This document shows positions 18,455 to 26,938 of a stretch of DNA of 64,000 nt, in pieces. The translations under genes and the position numbers were made by a program. The notes below the pieces were generated by a model that was not told the origin of the DNA, ran no database searches, and worked only from the letters and a program-made list of their open reading frames with translations. Position 1 is the stretch's first letter. Each line of letters begins with the position of its first letter. Source of the stretch: Alistipes sp. (GTDB lineage: Bacteria; Bacteroidota; Bacteroidia; Bacteroidales; Rikenellaceae); the NCBI GenBank assembly GCA_017503575.1, contig JAFVSV010000040.1:21579-85578 (forward strand). Reading direction: 5' to 3'.

Positions 18455-18476
18455 TATATAAATAGGTTACATATCT

Positions 18477-18896
18477 CTAATCACCAATGTACAGTTGCCA
18501 CCCCTCAGCGACCTCGTCAAAGCTCGCAGCGACGCCATTCTCAATCTCGGACATCGCGGCGACGATGGGCACCATATCGCGCTCCGAGCGGGTGTCGAGA
18601 GGTGCATCGGCATCTATGCCCGTGCGCTCCGCAACAAAGCCTATATAGGCATCTGTCATGTTCTCCGCGGGCGGAGCATAGCGCATGAGCATCTCACGAA
18701 TGGTCGATAGCTTATGGCGGCGTTGGTAGCTATTCAGGAGTACGAACATCGCCCGATAGCCATACGCCATAGTTGAAAACTCCTTGAACGAGGCGTCGCG
18801 CGAGGGGTGCACCTCGCCCTTGTAGCGCACTGCCGAGCGGCGTATATTACCAGGGTTGTTGTTGCGCAACCCTCTACTTACCCTCGACACCATCAT
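18477..18896 (-). CDS. Phage lysozyme-like / structural protein (NNNPGNIR family)
   Basis: This 139-residue protein begins with two consecutive ATG codons, then GLRNNNPGNIRRS. This sequence opens a family often named structural protein P5 or phage lysin in Bacteroidetes prophages. The MAYGYRAMFVLLNSYQRRH and MLMRYAPPAENMTDAYI segments look like a lysozyme-type helical domain. It has no signal peptide, which fits export through the adjacent holin. The start overlaps the holin gene by 23 bp, so the two form a lysis pair at the operon's end. Confidence 0.75.
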   Translation of the reverse strand: MMVSRVSRGLRNNNPGNIRRSAVRYKGEVHPSRDASFKEFSTMAYGYRAMFVLLNSYQRRHKLSTIREMLMRYAPPAENMTDAYIGFVAERTGIDADAPLDTRSERDMVPIVAAMSEIENGVAASFDEVAEGWQLYIGD

Positions 18897-19299
18897 CTAT
18901 GCGTCGCTTAACCCATCTACCGAGCCACTCGAAGAGGGGTGCACGGCTGATAGACGAGGCGTTCTCAAGAAATGACCATAGCTCGACACCACAGACAAAG
19001 CCCGTAAAGATATTGGCGAGGTTTAGGTGCATGAAGCCCAATATGTGCAGGTCGATAATCCATATCAGCACTATGGCGATAAGCACAAAGCCGAGCTTCG
19101 TCACCGTGCGCCACGCCTTACGGCTCTCGAACCACCACTTACGACCCTCGCGGCGTGCCTCGGCACGCGAGGCGATAACTCCCGTAACGAAGTCGACGAG
19201 GATAAATACCGTAGCGGCAATAATAAGTGGTGCTATGGGGCAGAGCATAGCGGCAAGGGCAGCGAGCGTGCCGCTAACGTATTTGAACAATATCTCCAT
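18874..19299 (-). CDS. Phage holin-family membrane protein
   Basis: This 141-residue protein has three or four hydrophobic segments: YVSGTLAALAAMLCPIAPLIIAATVFILVDFV (probably two), LGFVLIAIVLIWIIDLHI and IFTGFVCGVELW. A charged region ASRAEARREGRKWWFESRK lies between them, typical of Bacteroidetes phage holins. The ATG at 19299 was chosen because upstream codons in this frame lie inside the preceding gene and encode no hydrophobic sequence. It overlaps the connector-like gene by 26 bp and the lysozyme-like gene by 23 bp. Confidence 0.8.
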   Translation of the reverse strand: MEILFKYVSGTLAALAAMLCPIAPLIIAATVFILVDFVTGVIASRAEARREGRKWWFESRKAWRTVTKLGFVLIAIVLIWIIDLHILGFMHLNLANIFTGFVCGVELWSFLENASSISRAPLFEWLGRWVKRRIDDGVEGK

Positions 19300-19732
19300 A
19301 TATAAAACAGTGGTTTTGAGGGTTGTTAAAGGCAATATACTCGGGGTAGTCGTCGCCATGCGTGTTAAGGTGGTTTGTGAGGCGACGTGTGAGAGTTGAC
19401 GCCTTACGACGTAAGGCGCGGATGGTGAGGCGTAGCTGCTCAATCATAGCCGTTGATGGGCTCTTGCTGTGGCATGAGGTGCAACGATAGTATGCCACCT
19501 GCTCAACGAGGTAGCGCGTCCATAGCGCAAGAGCGGGAGCTATATACTCGTCGACAAGCTCCCCATACTCGCCGTCGCGCAGCGCCTCCATCATAGTCTC
19601 GCCAACGAGGGGCTCTATATAGCGGCACTCCGCCTCCACGATATCGCTATCGAGGATTATGGTCGAGGGTAGTAGCTCCTCGCTACTATAAGCGAGGCGC
19701 AAGACATCTTTGGGGTTAATTACTCTTTTCAT
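19274..19732 (-). CDS. Putative phage head-tail connector-like protein
   Basis: This 152-residue, largely helical protein contains EAECRYIEPLVGETMMEAL, then LVDEYIAPALALWTRYLVEQVAYYRC, then a helical Arg-rich stretch. The length, helicity and place right after the portal gene resemble the small head-completion proteins of tailed phages. I recognise no diagnostic motif, so the connector role is inference. It starts 3 bp after the portal stop. Confidence 0.5.
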   Translation of the reverse strand: MKRVINPKDVLRLAYSSEELLPSTIILDSDIVEAECRYIEPLVGETMMEALRDGEYGELVDEYIAPALALWTRYLVEQVAYYRCTSCHSKSPSTAMIEQLRLTIRALRRKASTLTRRLTNHLNTHGDDYPEYIAFNNPQNHCFIYGDIVQIR

Positions 19733-19735
19733 GGT

Positions 19736-20962
19736 TTACTCTAATGAACGAATGTTATACTTGGTGATTTGCGCTAACAGCAGCTGCTGCTCGGGGTCAT
19801 TCTCGTCGTAGTCCAAGCCGTCGGCCTTACGCGCCTCCCACACCTTCATATATAGAGGCTTCGAGCGCGATGGCGGGCGGTTGATGATGGCAAGCGACGA
19901 GGCGTCGACACCGAGGATTGAGCGCACGATAGCTCGTATAGGCTCGAGGAGCTGCTCCTGCTCGCTGAGTATCACGGTGTTTAACGCCACCTCGTACTCA
20001 TGCAGGATACGCTCGGTGGAGAAGCCCGACGAGTAGTCAAGGCCGCTGAGCGAGCGAAACCACGAGTGGGCAACAACAAGGTCGGCCTCGGACTGCTCGT
20101 GTAGCGAGCGCCAGTCGCCATCCGACGAGGTGTTGATAGGGATAAACTGCGAGCTATCGCCCTCGGCATGGTCGCGTAATACGAAGAGTACCTGACCAGG
20201 GTTGCCAGCAAAGCGCTCCTCGGCCATACGCACCATGCGGTCGGCATCGGCCTCGCTGCCCGCAACGCCATCGAGCATCATAATACCCGATAGTTGGAAC
20301 GAGTTGTCGAGACGCAGGATATTCCACTTATCGCTCTTATAGAGGATGGCGGCAGCATTCAGACCTGCGATATATGGTGCCACGCCGTAGTGCGAGAACA
20401 TCGGCTCGTAGTCCTTGTAGTGGACAATTGCTCGAAGTGTGCCATCCTCCTGCTGCTCGAAGTTGGGGTATAGAGGAAGCATGCGTGCCTCGGTGGCATT
20501 GAAACAGCTCCAGTCGTGGTGCATGACAACATGTTCGGAGTCACGCGCAAGACGGCATGTCGAGGCATCTACATGGTAGAGGGACAAGAAGGAGTGGTGG
20601 CTATCGGTGACCACCTCCATGAAGGCGTTGCCGAACATCGCCTCGTCGAGGGCGAGTTGCGCTATGACGTTGCGCAGCGTCTCGCCACTGCCGTTAGCAT
20701 GCTCGACGATGTGGCGTAAGATAGGTGAGGCATCGCTGAATGTAAGTCCCTTACCTGCAATGTAGTCGGCCTTGTCGTTGATAATACGTCGGTGTGCTGT
20801 TGCATTACGCGCCATGAGCGACAACGCATAGGGGAGCATATTGTCCTCGCCCCAGTGCCACACCTTGTCGACGCTCTTTGCGCCGCCAGCCACCGAGCCC
20901 AAGAGGGGCTCGGCGCGGTTGCTGGCAACGGCTATGCGCATGGAAGTCTTCTGTTCAGACAT
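19736..20962 (-). CDS. Phage portal protein
   Basis: This 408-residue protein shows the portal pattern: an early WGEDNMLPYALSLMARNATAHRRII segment, then KADYIAGKGL, then LDEAMFGNAFMEV with a CRLARD clip-like region. A long helical C-terminal half contains HSWFRSLSGLDYSSGFSTERILHEYEVAL and LEPIRAIVRSIL. It would form the dodecameric DNA gate of a capsid. The ATG at 20962 begins MSEQKTS; a GTG at 20974 is an alternative. It lies between the capsid and connector-like genes. No large terminase, its usual partner, is present nearby. Confidence 0.8.
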   Translation of the reverse strand: MSEQKTSMRIAVASNRAEPLLGSVAGGAKSVDKVWHWGEDNMLPYALSLMARNATAHRRIINDKADYIAGKGLTFSDASPILRHIVEHANGSGETLRNVIAQLALDEAMFGNAFMEVVTDSHHSFLSLYHVDASTCRLARDSEHVVMHHDWSCFNATEARMLPLYPNFEQQEDGTLRAIVHYKDYEPMFSHYGVAPYIAGLNAAAILYKSDKWNILRLDNSFQLSGIMMLDGVAGSEADADRMVRMAEERFAGNPGQVLFVLRDHAEGDSSQFIPINTSSDGDWRSLHEQSEADLVVAHSWFRSLSGLDYSSGFSTERILHEYEVALNTVILSEQEQLLEPIRAIVRSILGVDASSLAIINRPPSRSKPLYMKVWEARKADGLDYDENDPEQQLLLAQITKYNIRSLE

Positions 20963-20982
20963 AGCTATAACCACTTTATTGA

Positions 20983-21942
20983 TTACATCAGCTTCGCCAC
21001 AACGAGAAGGTCATCGTCGAGAATCTCGCAGCCAGCCATAAACGTTGCACGCTGACGATTCTCCATCTCATCGGGGTTGTACCACATGCGTACCTCCGAG
21101 CCTGGATAGTCGCTGGTGTTCACAGCCATGGCGAGATTACGACTATCTGTTAGGATGCAGATAGACTGATGAGGATAGGTGTCGGTAGGGAGGAGGTGAG
21201 ATACGCGGATATCGACAATCTTAATGCCGTGGAACATCAACTCACGACGTCCAGAGACGATATCGGTATATGCACCGTCGGTACCGAACTGGTCGAGATA
21301 GCGCTCATAAGCCTCATAGACATCGGATGTGACGTAGAAGGCGAGGTGGCCTTCACTCTTAAGGCTCTTCAAGCGCACATCGGCATAGGTCCACATAGTG
21401 TTGAAGAGTTCCATGACGTTATCTGCCGTAATCTCCGTATCCGACATGTTGACAATGTTGCTACCGTACTTGTACGCCTTCTTGATGAAGCCGTCGAAGA
21501 GGTTATAGGCAGCATCGTCGGTGTCGCCCAACCATACCATCACACGAAGGCTCTCGGCGATGGCTGCGCGGAACATCTCGGTCTCGGCCTGCTCGAGCTC
21601 TGTGCCTGTGAGGTCGTCAAGGTTGACATCGGCACGACCCGTTATTAGCTCGTATACCTGGTTGAAGTAGTCGGATGCCGAGAAGCCCACCTCGGCCTTA
21701 ACCTTCTTCAGCTCGATGGTCTTCTGCTTGCGATATGCCGATTCGCCGCCATCCCAACCTTTAGAGTACTCTCTAAGGACGCCATCCTGGGGGCTCCATA
21801 GCTGAATGGTTGTAGGTACAGGCATGTTATAAAGCATGCGGATGCCCAACTCGGGGGCGTTCTCACCCTTCATGATAGGGCGGAAAAAGATTGTCTCAAG
21901 GTCACGACCAGTGTAGGTCTTAGGATTCTCAATAAGTCCCAT
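20983..21942 (-). CDS. Phage major capsid protein
   Basis: The 319-residue protein has the layout of Bacteroidetes prophage major capsid proteins: N-terminal ETIFFRPIMKGENAPELGI, a central GRADVNLDDLTGTELEQAE and AESLRVMVWLGD, a helical spine region (MELFNTMWTYADVRLK), FYVTSDVYEAYERYL, and a C-terminal HGIKIVDIRVSHLLP followed by a terminal strand. These features fit an HK97-like fold. It follows the protease gene by 73 bp, the expected protease-capsid neighbourhood. No separate scaffold gene is seen; a scaffold could be part of the protease protein. Confidence 0.75.
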   Translation of the reverse strand: MGLIENPKTYTGRDLETIFFRPIMKGENAPELGIRMLYNMPVPTTIQLWSPQDGVLREYSKGWDGGESAYRKQKTIELKKVKAEVGFSASDYFNQVYELITGRADVNLDDLTGTELEQAETEMFRAAIAESLRVMVWLGDTDDAAYNLFDGFIKKAYKYGSNIVNMSDTEITADNVMELFNTMWTYADVRLKSLKSEGHLAFYVTSDVYEAYERYLDQFGTDGAYTDIVSGRRELMFHGIKIVDIRVSHLLPTDTYPHQSICILTDSRNLAMAVNTSDYPGSEVRMWYNPDEMENRQRATFMAGCEILDDDLLVVAKLM

Positions 21943-22015
21943 AATAGATAAAATTTAAGTGTTAATAAAAGGTTTTGATTGTGGGTAAATACCCTCGTTG
22001 TTGTCTGCTTTGTTG

Positions 22016-23191
22016 TTATCTGTAACGAATAGAGCGTGCATCTTCGGCATAGGCCCTATCGCGTACGTTGACGGGTGCTGCCACGGGTGATGGATCCTCA
22101 ACGCTCTTTAGCTTCGTAGGCTCAGCGCCTCTCTGCCCCTCGTCGAGGGCTACCATAGAGGCCGTTGCCGAGGCCTTGGGTAGAGCATCATTATCATGCT
22201 CACGAGGGATATAGTTTATATCTGCCTCGGGGGATGGGGTCTCATCGACACCCTCGATGCCTATGGCGCGAAGTAGCGCCTTGACACCCTCTCGTGTGCG
22301 CTCCACAAGTGTTGGACTCTGCTCTACACCCGCACCACTGATAACCCTATCTACAAGACCCTCGGCGAGAGCCTCTGAGGGCGAGAGCCAGCGGCCACGA
22401 CCACCATTCTCGGCCATGAGAGCGGCTATCTCTTCGACGCTACGTCCCGAGCGTGTGGCATATATCTCCGCTAAGCGGCTGTCTGTCTCGCGTAACATCT
22501 CGACCTCTGCCTGAAGCTCCTCGGCATTGCCCTCTGTCGAGCATAGTGAGTTGTGTATGAGGTAGAGTGTCGAGGGCGCCACCTCACGACACCCCTCGCT
22601 TGCCGCCTGCGCTACGATGGTCGCTGCCGAGGCGGTGTAGCCATAACAGCGTGTGGTGATGTGAGCCCCTGTGGCACGTAACGCCTCATAGATGAGTATG
22701 GCGTCGTTGACATCGCCACCCGTAGAGTGGATGTTTACGATGATGTCGGCATTGCGGATGTCGGCAATCTGCGATACTCTCTCACGAAAGCGCTCGTATG
22801 TTGCCACGCGGCTTTCGGGGTTGTCGAACTGCCACTCCTCACTGAGACCAATGGTGCCCTCAATGTCGATGGTTGTGCAGTCGACATCGTTCTTGATTTT
22901 GATTGTTGAGTTCATGTTGTTGAGATTTGAAGATTTGGTGTGCCCCATGTCGTATATGATGTTGCGCACCTTTTGATAGGAGCAGCTGAACTTAACTGCC
23001 GCGAGTGTCATGGCGTGGCATCTGCCATAGCCACGCTGCTGGAGGTGCTCAACATGGCGATATATAGCACGATGCTCGCAAGCCTTGATGTCGACCAAAT
23101 CGTTATTTAGAAGTGTTCCGATGAGGCGTTCATGTCGACTCATGGGGCGAGGCATCATACCCGCATGACGCTCGTCAGCAGTATTAATCAT
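22016..23191 (-). CDS. ClpP-like prohead protease with extra N-terminal domain
   Basis: This 391-residue protein has two parts. Residues 1-90 hold a helical segment that looks like a small helix-turn-helix domain (MTLAAVKFSCSYQKVRNIIYDMG). From residue 93 (ATG at 22915) a ClpP/S14 fold follows: VNIHSTGGDV (oxyanion glycines), catalytic Ser in GYTASAATIVAQAA, His in LYLIHNSL, and the FxSPxEAxxxGLVD-like LSPSEALAEGLVD. A roughly 130-residue tail could be scaffold-like. It matures phage proheads by family role. The TTG three codons upstream of 23191 was rejected in favour of ATG. Internal initiation at 22915 would give the protease alone. Confidence 0.8.
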   Translation of the reverse strand: MINTADERHAGMMPRPMSRHERLIGTLLNNDLVDIKACEHRAIYRHVEHLQQRGYGRCHAMTLAAVKFSCSYQKVRNIIYDMGHTKSSNLNNMNSTIKIKNDVDCTTIDIEGTIGLSEEWQFDNPESRVATYERFRERVSQIADIRNADIIVNIHSTGGDVNDAILIYEALRATGAHITTRCYGYTASAATIVAQAASEGCREVAPSTLYLIHNSLCSTEGNAEELQAEVEMLRETDSRLAEIYATRSGRSVEEIAALMAENGGRGRWLSPSEALAEGLVDRVISGAGVEQSPTLVERTREGVKALLRAIGIEGVDETPSPEADINYIPREHDNDALPKASATASMVALDEGQRGAEPTKLKSVEDPSPVAAPVNVRDRAYAEDARSIRYR

Positions 23192-23229
23192 AGTTGACAA
23201 TGAGTGGTTAATAATTGATAATTAGATGT

Positions 23230-25554
23230 TTAGTCGACGAGCATGCGGCGGAAGCGACATGTTGCCGTATGACTCTCGGCATCGTACTTTTCGATACGCT
23301 GAAGGATGAATAGAGACGAGCCATACTCGGTGCGTAGGCGAAAGCGTGAGCGCACATTAGCACCTTCGGTCATGGGGTCAAGAAGTGCCATATACTCATC
23401 GACGCTCATTGCGATGTCGCAGACAAGGACTCCACGCTCGGCACACTCGCGCAGCTCTCGGTCGTAGTAGCTATGTAGGCCCACGAGGTTATCTCTATCG
23501 CTGAAGTCGAGTGTTGCGTCAGCATTTGGCGAGTGGAAGCTCGCAAAGGGGTACTTACTCTGGGTGTCGTATGCCTGCCATCGCTCGCCATTAGGGAGCT
23601 CACAAAGGCCGTGATAGAGGACAATGCGTGGTTCAACATAGCTATTTGCATCCGCCGTATCACGATTGCCCACGGTTAAAATCTCGGCGCTTGGTGCCGT
23701 TGATGTGGCATCCGTTAGCGATACCGTGGGGTAGAATATCGGATTCTTGCGACTCTCAACGCCCATCTTACTGCCATACCCCGAGGTGGTAAATGTCCAC
23801 CCTGCATCGTTGTGCTCATCATCAGATAGGCGCGTCACAACGCCATCGCTACCACCATACGCCAATCTCACACGCTCGAAGCAGTTAGGAAGACCCTCAT
23901 CATAGCTCCAGCTATCGCCTCTTTGTCGTTCGCGCCAGTCGACAATAGGGCCATTGAAGAAGGTGTCGTACGGCTCGATATAGAGTGTTCGCGAGGGCTC
24001 GTGCGAGTAGAAGCAGAGGTTGAAGAGGTGTGCTACGGCGCTCATAACATCTATCTGACGCATGTTGTGGTGGGCAATATCCTCGAAGCGTAGATAATCG
24101 CCATAGCCCACCGAGCCGCTAAATATGCCCCTCATGCTACAACCGCTATGTAGCGTCAGCTTCTGACCCTCGATGGCGCCCGAAAACATAATGTCGTTGA
24201 TGAGCCTTGGCGATGTTGGTGTGACACTCTCAAAGGGCGTACGCACCGTTAGCTGCACCTCTCTCTCGAACTCGCGTCTTACATGGCCATCATATATTGC
24301 CCACTCGCCCTCAAAGAGGGTATACTCCCTATCTGTCGCCCTGCGTACATAGAGCTGTGTTGTCTTGGGTGCTGTGCTCGAAGTTGTAACATTGCACTCG
24401 GCGCTAAGACCCTCGGCAATGCCATTGAGCAGATAGGTGTTTCCCTCCTCATGGTCGAAGACAATAAGCCTATACTGCACGTTGGGCACTATCGAATTAC
24501 GCCTGTCGGTATATGGATTTTGAAGCGTCACCTGCACATCACACCCATTGGCAAGGTGAATATTCGTAAAGCCCTGAAGGCGTGTTCGAGAGAGCATGCG
24601 ACACTCTGTCGTGTAGTGCAGGAAGTACTCGAACGAGACGCTTATTTCGCGCTTGGGTGTGAAGAGCGGATTGCCATTAGCGAAGCTTATGGTATCTCCA
24701 TTATCATAGGCGCCATGGAGTCTATTACCACTCTCATCAACAGCATCGGCATCCGTCGTGTCGACAATAGCTCCTATGTTTAGACCCACGCGAGGCTCGC
24801 TAACACTCACCATGCCACTCTGCGACGCTGCCAGCGAGGAGGTGAAGGTGCGGTATGCCTTAAAGCCCATAGCAGCCTCAGCCATGCTCCCATCCACCGC
24901 ACGATAGGCGCCACTCATCATAAGCCTCTTGAACAGCTCCGACTCCATGAAGCTACTGCGAAGCCTATACCCGCCACTCTTTATCACAGCATCAAGTAGC
25001 GCCTTGACCGATATAAAGGGGTGATATTCATGTGGCATCAACACTCGCTCTACGGCATAAATACTCGAGTTGACAGGGTCGGGGTAGCTATCGTGCTGAA
25101 GGGGGAGAAGGCGCACTGCCTGGTCGCCGCTCCAGGTACGCTCTATCTCGGCGATTGTATAGGGTATCTCGCACTCTATATCGCTCTTACTGAGCATTGT
25201 CAGCGCCGCCACCTTTGCCCACTCGGCACCGCCACGTCGCAAGCGAAGCGTGTAGCTACGCGTTGTGCCCGTCGAGGTAGATGTGATGAGCGTCGCAACA
25301 CCCTCAAAGAGTGGTATGTCGTCCATCGTGAGCAACGCCTCATGCAACGTGTCATTGAATGACTCTGCACGGTGAATATCTGCGCCATAGAGCATGATAC
25401 TATCAACCTCGGGTGTTGCCATAACCTCTACCTCTATATCCTCTCCCGAACGCCACGACTCTATATCGCGAAGCATCGACATATCGTAGCGGGGCATCAC
25501 CTCCGAGGTGTTGAGCAGGGGCAACTCTATGCCGTCAATATACAAGCGCTTCAT
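23230..25554 (-). CDS. Large phage tail/baseplate-like protein
   Basis: This 774-residue protein has no signal peptide or membrane helix and is beta-rich throughout. The N-terminal LYIDGIELPLL...SWRSGEDIEVEV resembles tail-associated beta domains. A later stretch (DVMSAVAHLFNLCFYSHE then TLYIEPYDTFFNGP, about 515-560) looks like hub or baseplate proteins of Bacteroidetes phages. The C-terminus is FRLRTEYGSSLFILQRIEKYD. The start at 25554 overlaps the upstream stop as ATGA, so the two are translationally coupled. The tail assignment rests on that resemblance and the neighbouring capsid genes; no homologue was searched. Confidence 0.55.
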   Translation of the reverse strand: MKRLYIDGIELPLLNTSEVMPRYDMSMLRDIESWRSGEDIEVEVMATPEVDSIMLYGADIHRAESFNDTLHEALLTMDDIPLFEGVATLITSTSTGTTRSYTLRLRRGGAEWAKVAALTMLSKSDIECEIPYTIAEIERTWSGDQAVRLLPLQHDSYPDPVNSSIYAVERVLMPHEYHPFISVKALLDAVIKSGGYRLRSSFMESELFKRLMMSGAYRAVDGSMAEAAMGFKAYRTFTSSLAASQSGMVSVSEPRVGLNIGAIVDTTDADAVDESGNRLHGAYDNGDTISFANGNPLFTPKREISVSFEYFLHYTTECRMLSRTRLQGFTNIHLANGCDVQVTLQNPYTDRRNSIVPNVQYRLIVFDHEEGNTYLLNGIAEGLSAECNVTTSSTAPKTTQLYVRRATDREYTLFEGEWAIYDGHVRREFEREVQLTVRTPFESVTPTSPRLINDIMFSGAIEGQKLTLHSGCSMRGIFSGSVGYGDYLRFEDIAHHNMRQIDVMSAVAHLFNLCFYSHEPSRTLYIEPYDTFFNGPIVDWRERQRGDSWSYDEGLPNCFERVRLAYGGSDGVVTRLSDDEHNDAGWTFTTSGYGSKMGVESRKNPIFYPTVSLTDATSTAPSAEILTVGNRDTADANSYVEPRIVLYHGLCELPNGERWQAYDTQSKYPFASFHSPNADATLDFSDRDNLVGLHSYYDRELRECAERGVLVCDIAMSVDEYMALLDPMTEGANVRSRFRLRTEYGSSLFILQRIEKYDAESHTATCRFRRMLVD

Positions 25555-26513
25555 TTCGCACCTCCTTCCCATGGCTCCTCCACCTCTATTGTCATCTGCC
25601 TAAGCGTACCATGACTATCGAAATCTACATGACGACTACGAAGAGATATCGGGGTGAGGACCCCATCATCGAGTCGAAAGATGCGTGGCGAGAAGACAAT
25701 CTCCGCAAGGCGCTCCATCTGCTGCGCTGGCTCGTATGCCGAGCATAGCCTGTAACATACCGTAGCGCTACTCAGCGGCACATATTGCCCAAGTGCCTCG
25801 TCACCCGCAGCTCCAACCTTGGCATCGTAGCTGACCCTTAAGCTGACAGGGAAGGTGTAACACTCTATGCCACCACGACTATTGAACCAGACGATGGTTG
25901 TGGCCGTGCTGCGCTTCTCGACCAACTCATAGAGGATTGTCACAATCTCCGATATGCCACTGTGGATGGTGACGCGCAGGTGTGTTACCGCCTCCGAGAG
26001 CCCAGTTGTCGGGATTACAATATCCATGGGGACGGTGCTCGCCTTTGATGAGTGGGTTGTTGTGTTGGTTGTACCGTGCATTACTTGCGTGACTATAAGG
26101 TTTGTCATGTTGGGGCTATTCAGCGTAAGGAGTATTGGCTCACCGCGCGGATGCTTCACACTCTCCTGCGGAGTTGTTAGGAGCGACGTCGAAATGGTAT
26201 ATGGGCGGTGAAAGAGCGAGAATGAGTGAGAGCTAACACCATTAGCGGTGATGTAGACTCGCTGTGACGATTGTGACGGGAGCATCGACACCTCGTCGGT
26301 AATCAGTGGCGGACTGCAACTCAAGTGTCTAAGATATGGCGCAATATCGACCGTTGCCTCGGTTACGCCGTATAGTCGGCGAGTGATTGTTTGCTTCGAC
26401 GATAGCGCAACTTTTAGCTCCACGTCGCTCGGCTCGTCGAGTTCGGTATCGAACGACACGGGCAGTGGGTTGTGCCACGAAGAGCCATTTTGAGGGATAG
26501 ATGTAAACTTCAT
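25551..26513 (-). CDS. Uncharacterised beta-rich phage-operon protein
   Basis: This 320-residue protein starts MKFTSIPQNGSSWHNPLPVSFDTE, is Ser/Thr-rich and beta-rich, and has repeated short strands and no signal peptide or membrane segment. I recognise no family. As the first gene of the phage operon, coupled by a 4-bp overlap to the tail-like protein, it is likely a tail or fibre component. The upstream frame is open for 32 more codons, but the ATG at 26513 is the first that gives a plausible start. It is preceded by a leader of about 240 nt. Confidence 0.55.
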   Translation of the reverse strand: MKFTSIPQNGSSWHNPLPVSFDTELDEPSDVELKVALSSKQTITRRLYGVTEATVDIAPYLRHLSCSPPLITDEVSMLPSQSSQRVYITANGVSSHSFSLFHRPYTISTSLLTTPQESVKHPRGEPILLTLNSPNMTNLIVTQVMHGTTNTTTHSSKASTVPMDIVIPTTGLSEAVTHLRVTIHSGISEIVTILYELVEKRSTATTIVWFNSRGGIECYTFPVSLRVSYDAKVGAAGDEALGQYVPLSSATVCYRLCSAYEPAQQMERLAEIVFSPRIFRLDDGVLTPISLRSRHVDFDSHGTLRQMTIEVEEPWEGGAK

Positions 26514-26553
26514 AATATTCAATATTTTAATATTTGGTGGATTCCTTTTGTAG

Positions 26554-26728
26554 GACGCACTCACAGACCTTGCGGCAGGGCGGGATGAAAAGGCGCCAAA
26601 AGCGTTCAAAGATTGTTAATAGATGGTGTACGGATGTTTATACAATAATGTATAACGCATTAGTACTGATAGTTACACTTGTTGATAAATCCGCAAGGTC
26701 TATTGTGGATAGTGTTAATAAGTGCGTC
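26554..26728 (-). repeat. Nested inverted repeat in the phage-operon leader
   Basis: An 8-bp outer arm pair (26554-26561 with 26721-26728) and an 11-bp perfect inner pair (26565-26575 with 26691-26701) enclose a small central hairpin near 26636-26655. On the minus-strand transcript this would fold into a long stem-loop ending about 40 nt before the first start codon. Confidence 0.7.
26614..26721 (+). other. DnaA-box-like 9-mers
   Basis: Relative to TGTGGATAA, 26704-26712 (TGTGGATAG) and 26680-26688 (TGTTGATAA) have one mismatch each, 26713-26721 (TGTTAATAA) has two and 26614-26622 has three. All have the same orientation. They could be replication-origin boxes or chance in AT-rich DNA. Confidence 0.35.
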
Positions 26729-26761
26729 AACTTGTGCGCCTCTTAATGTCGAATGACAGTG

Positions 26762-26792
26762 CAAATATACAACATGAAAATGCGTTTGTCAA
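26762..26792 (-). promoter_or_regulatory. Promoter of the phage structural operon
   Basis: On the minus strand, TTG (26792-26790), a 20-bp spacer and TATATTTG (26769-26762) match the housekeeping consensus. The start site would be near 26755, giving a leader of about 240 nt. Nothing resembling a phage repressor operator was recognised. Confidence 0.75.
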
Positions 26793-26891
26793 GAGTTTTG
26801 GTTAAAAATTTTTACATTATTTTTTCATCCCGTATCAAACCTTTTAACACTCATCGAGTTAACGCATATAGGAAAATTGAAAAAAAATCGT

Positions 26892-26899
26892 TACATTTG
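26892..26899 (+). promoter_or_regulatory. -7 box of prfA
   Basis: TACATTTG lies 39 bp before the prfA ATG and is preceded by an A-tract. No -33 match at the usual distance. Confidence 0.5.
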
Positions 26900-26938
26900 C
26901 GCGGAATTAATTAATAGCATAAGAAAACTACCAATATC

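Larger units (their letters stand above)
26514..26938. other. Non-coding divergent region between the phage operon and prfA
   Basis: These 425 bp without a gene hold the leader and promoter of the phage operon (minus), a nested inverted repeat (26554-26575 with 26691-26728), several DnaA-box-like 9-mers, AT-rich tracts near 26800-26830 and 26875-26890, and the prfA -7 box. Confidence 0.8.

Noticed and set aside
18477-26513. Contractile tailocin instead of a capsid-bearing element
   Set aside because: Portal, capsid and prohead protease are present, while sheath, tube and spike genes are not recognisable.
26514-26760. 6S RNA or tmRNA in the phage-operon leader
   Set aside because: The stem is long enough, but no tmRNA tag frame, tRNA-like ends or 6S bubble pattern could be matched.
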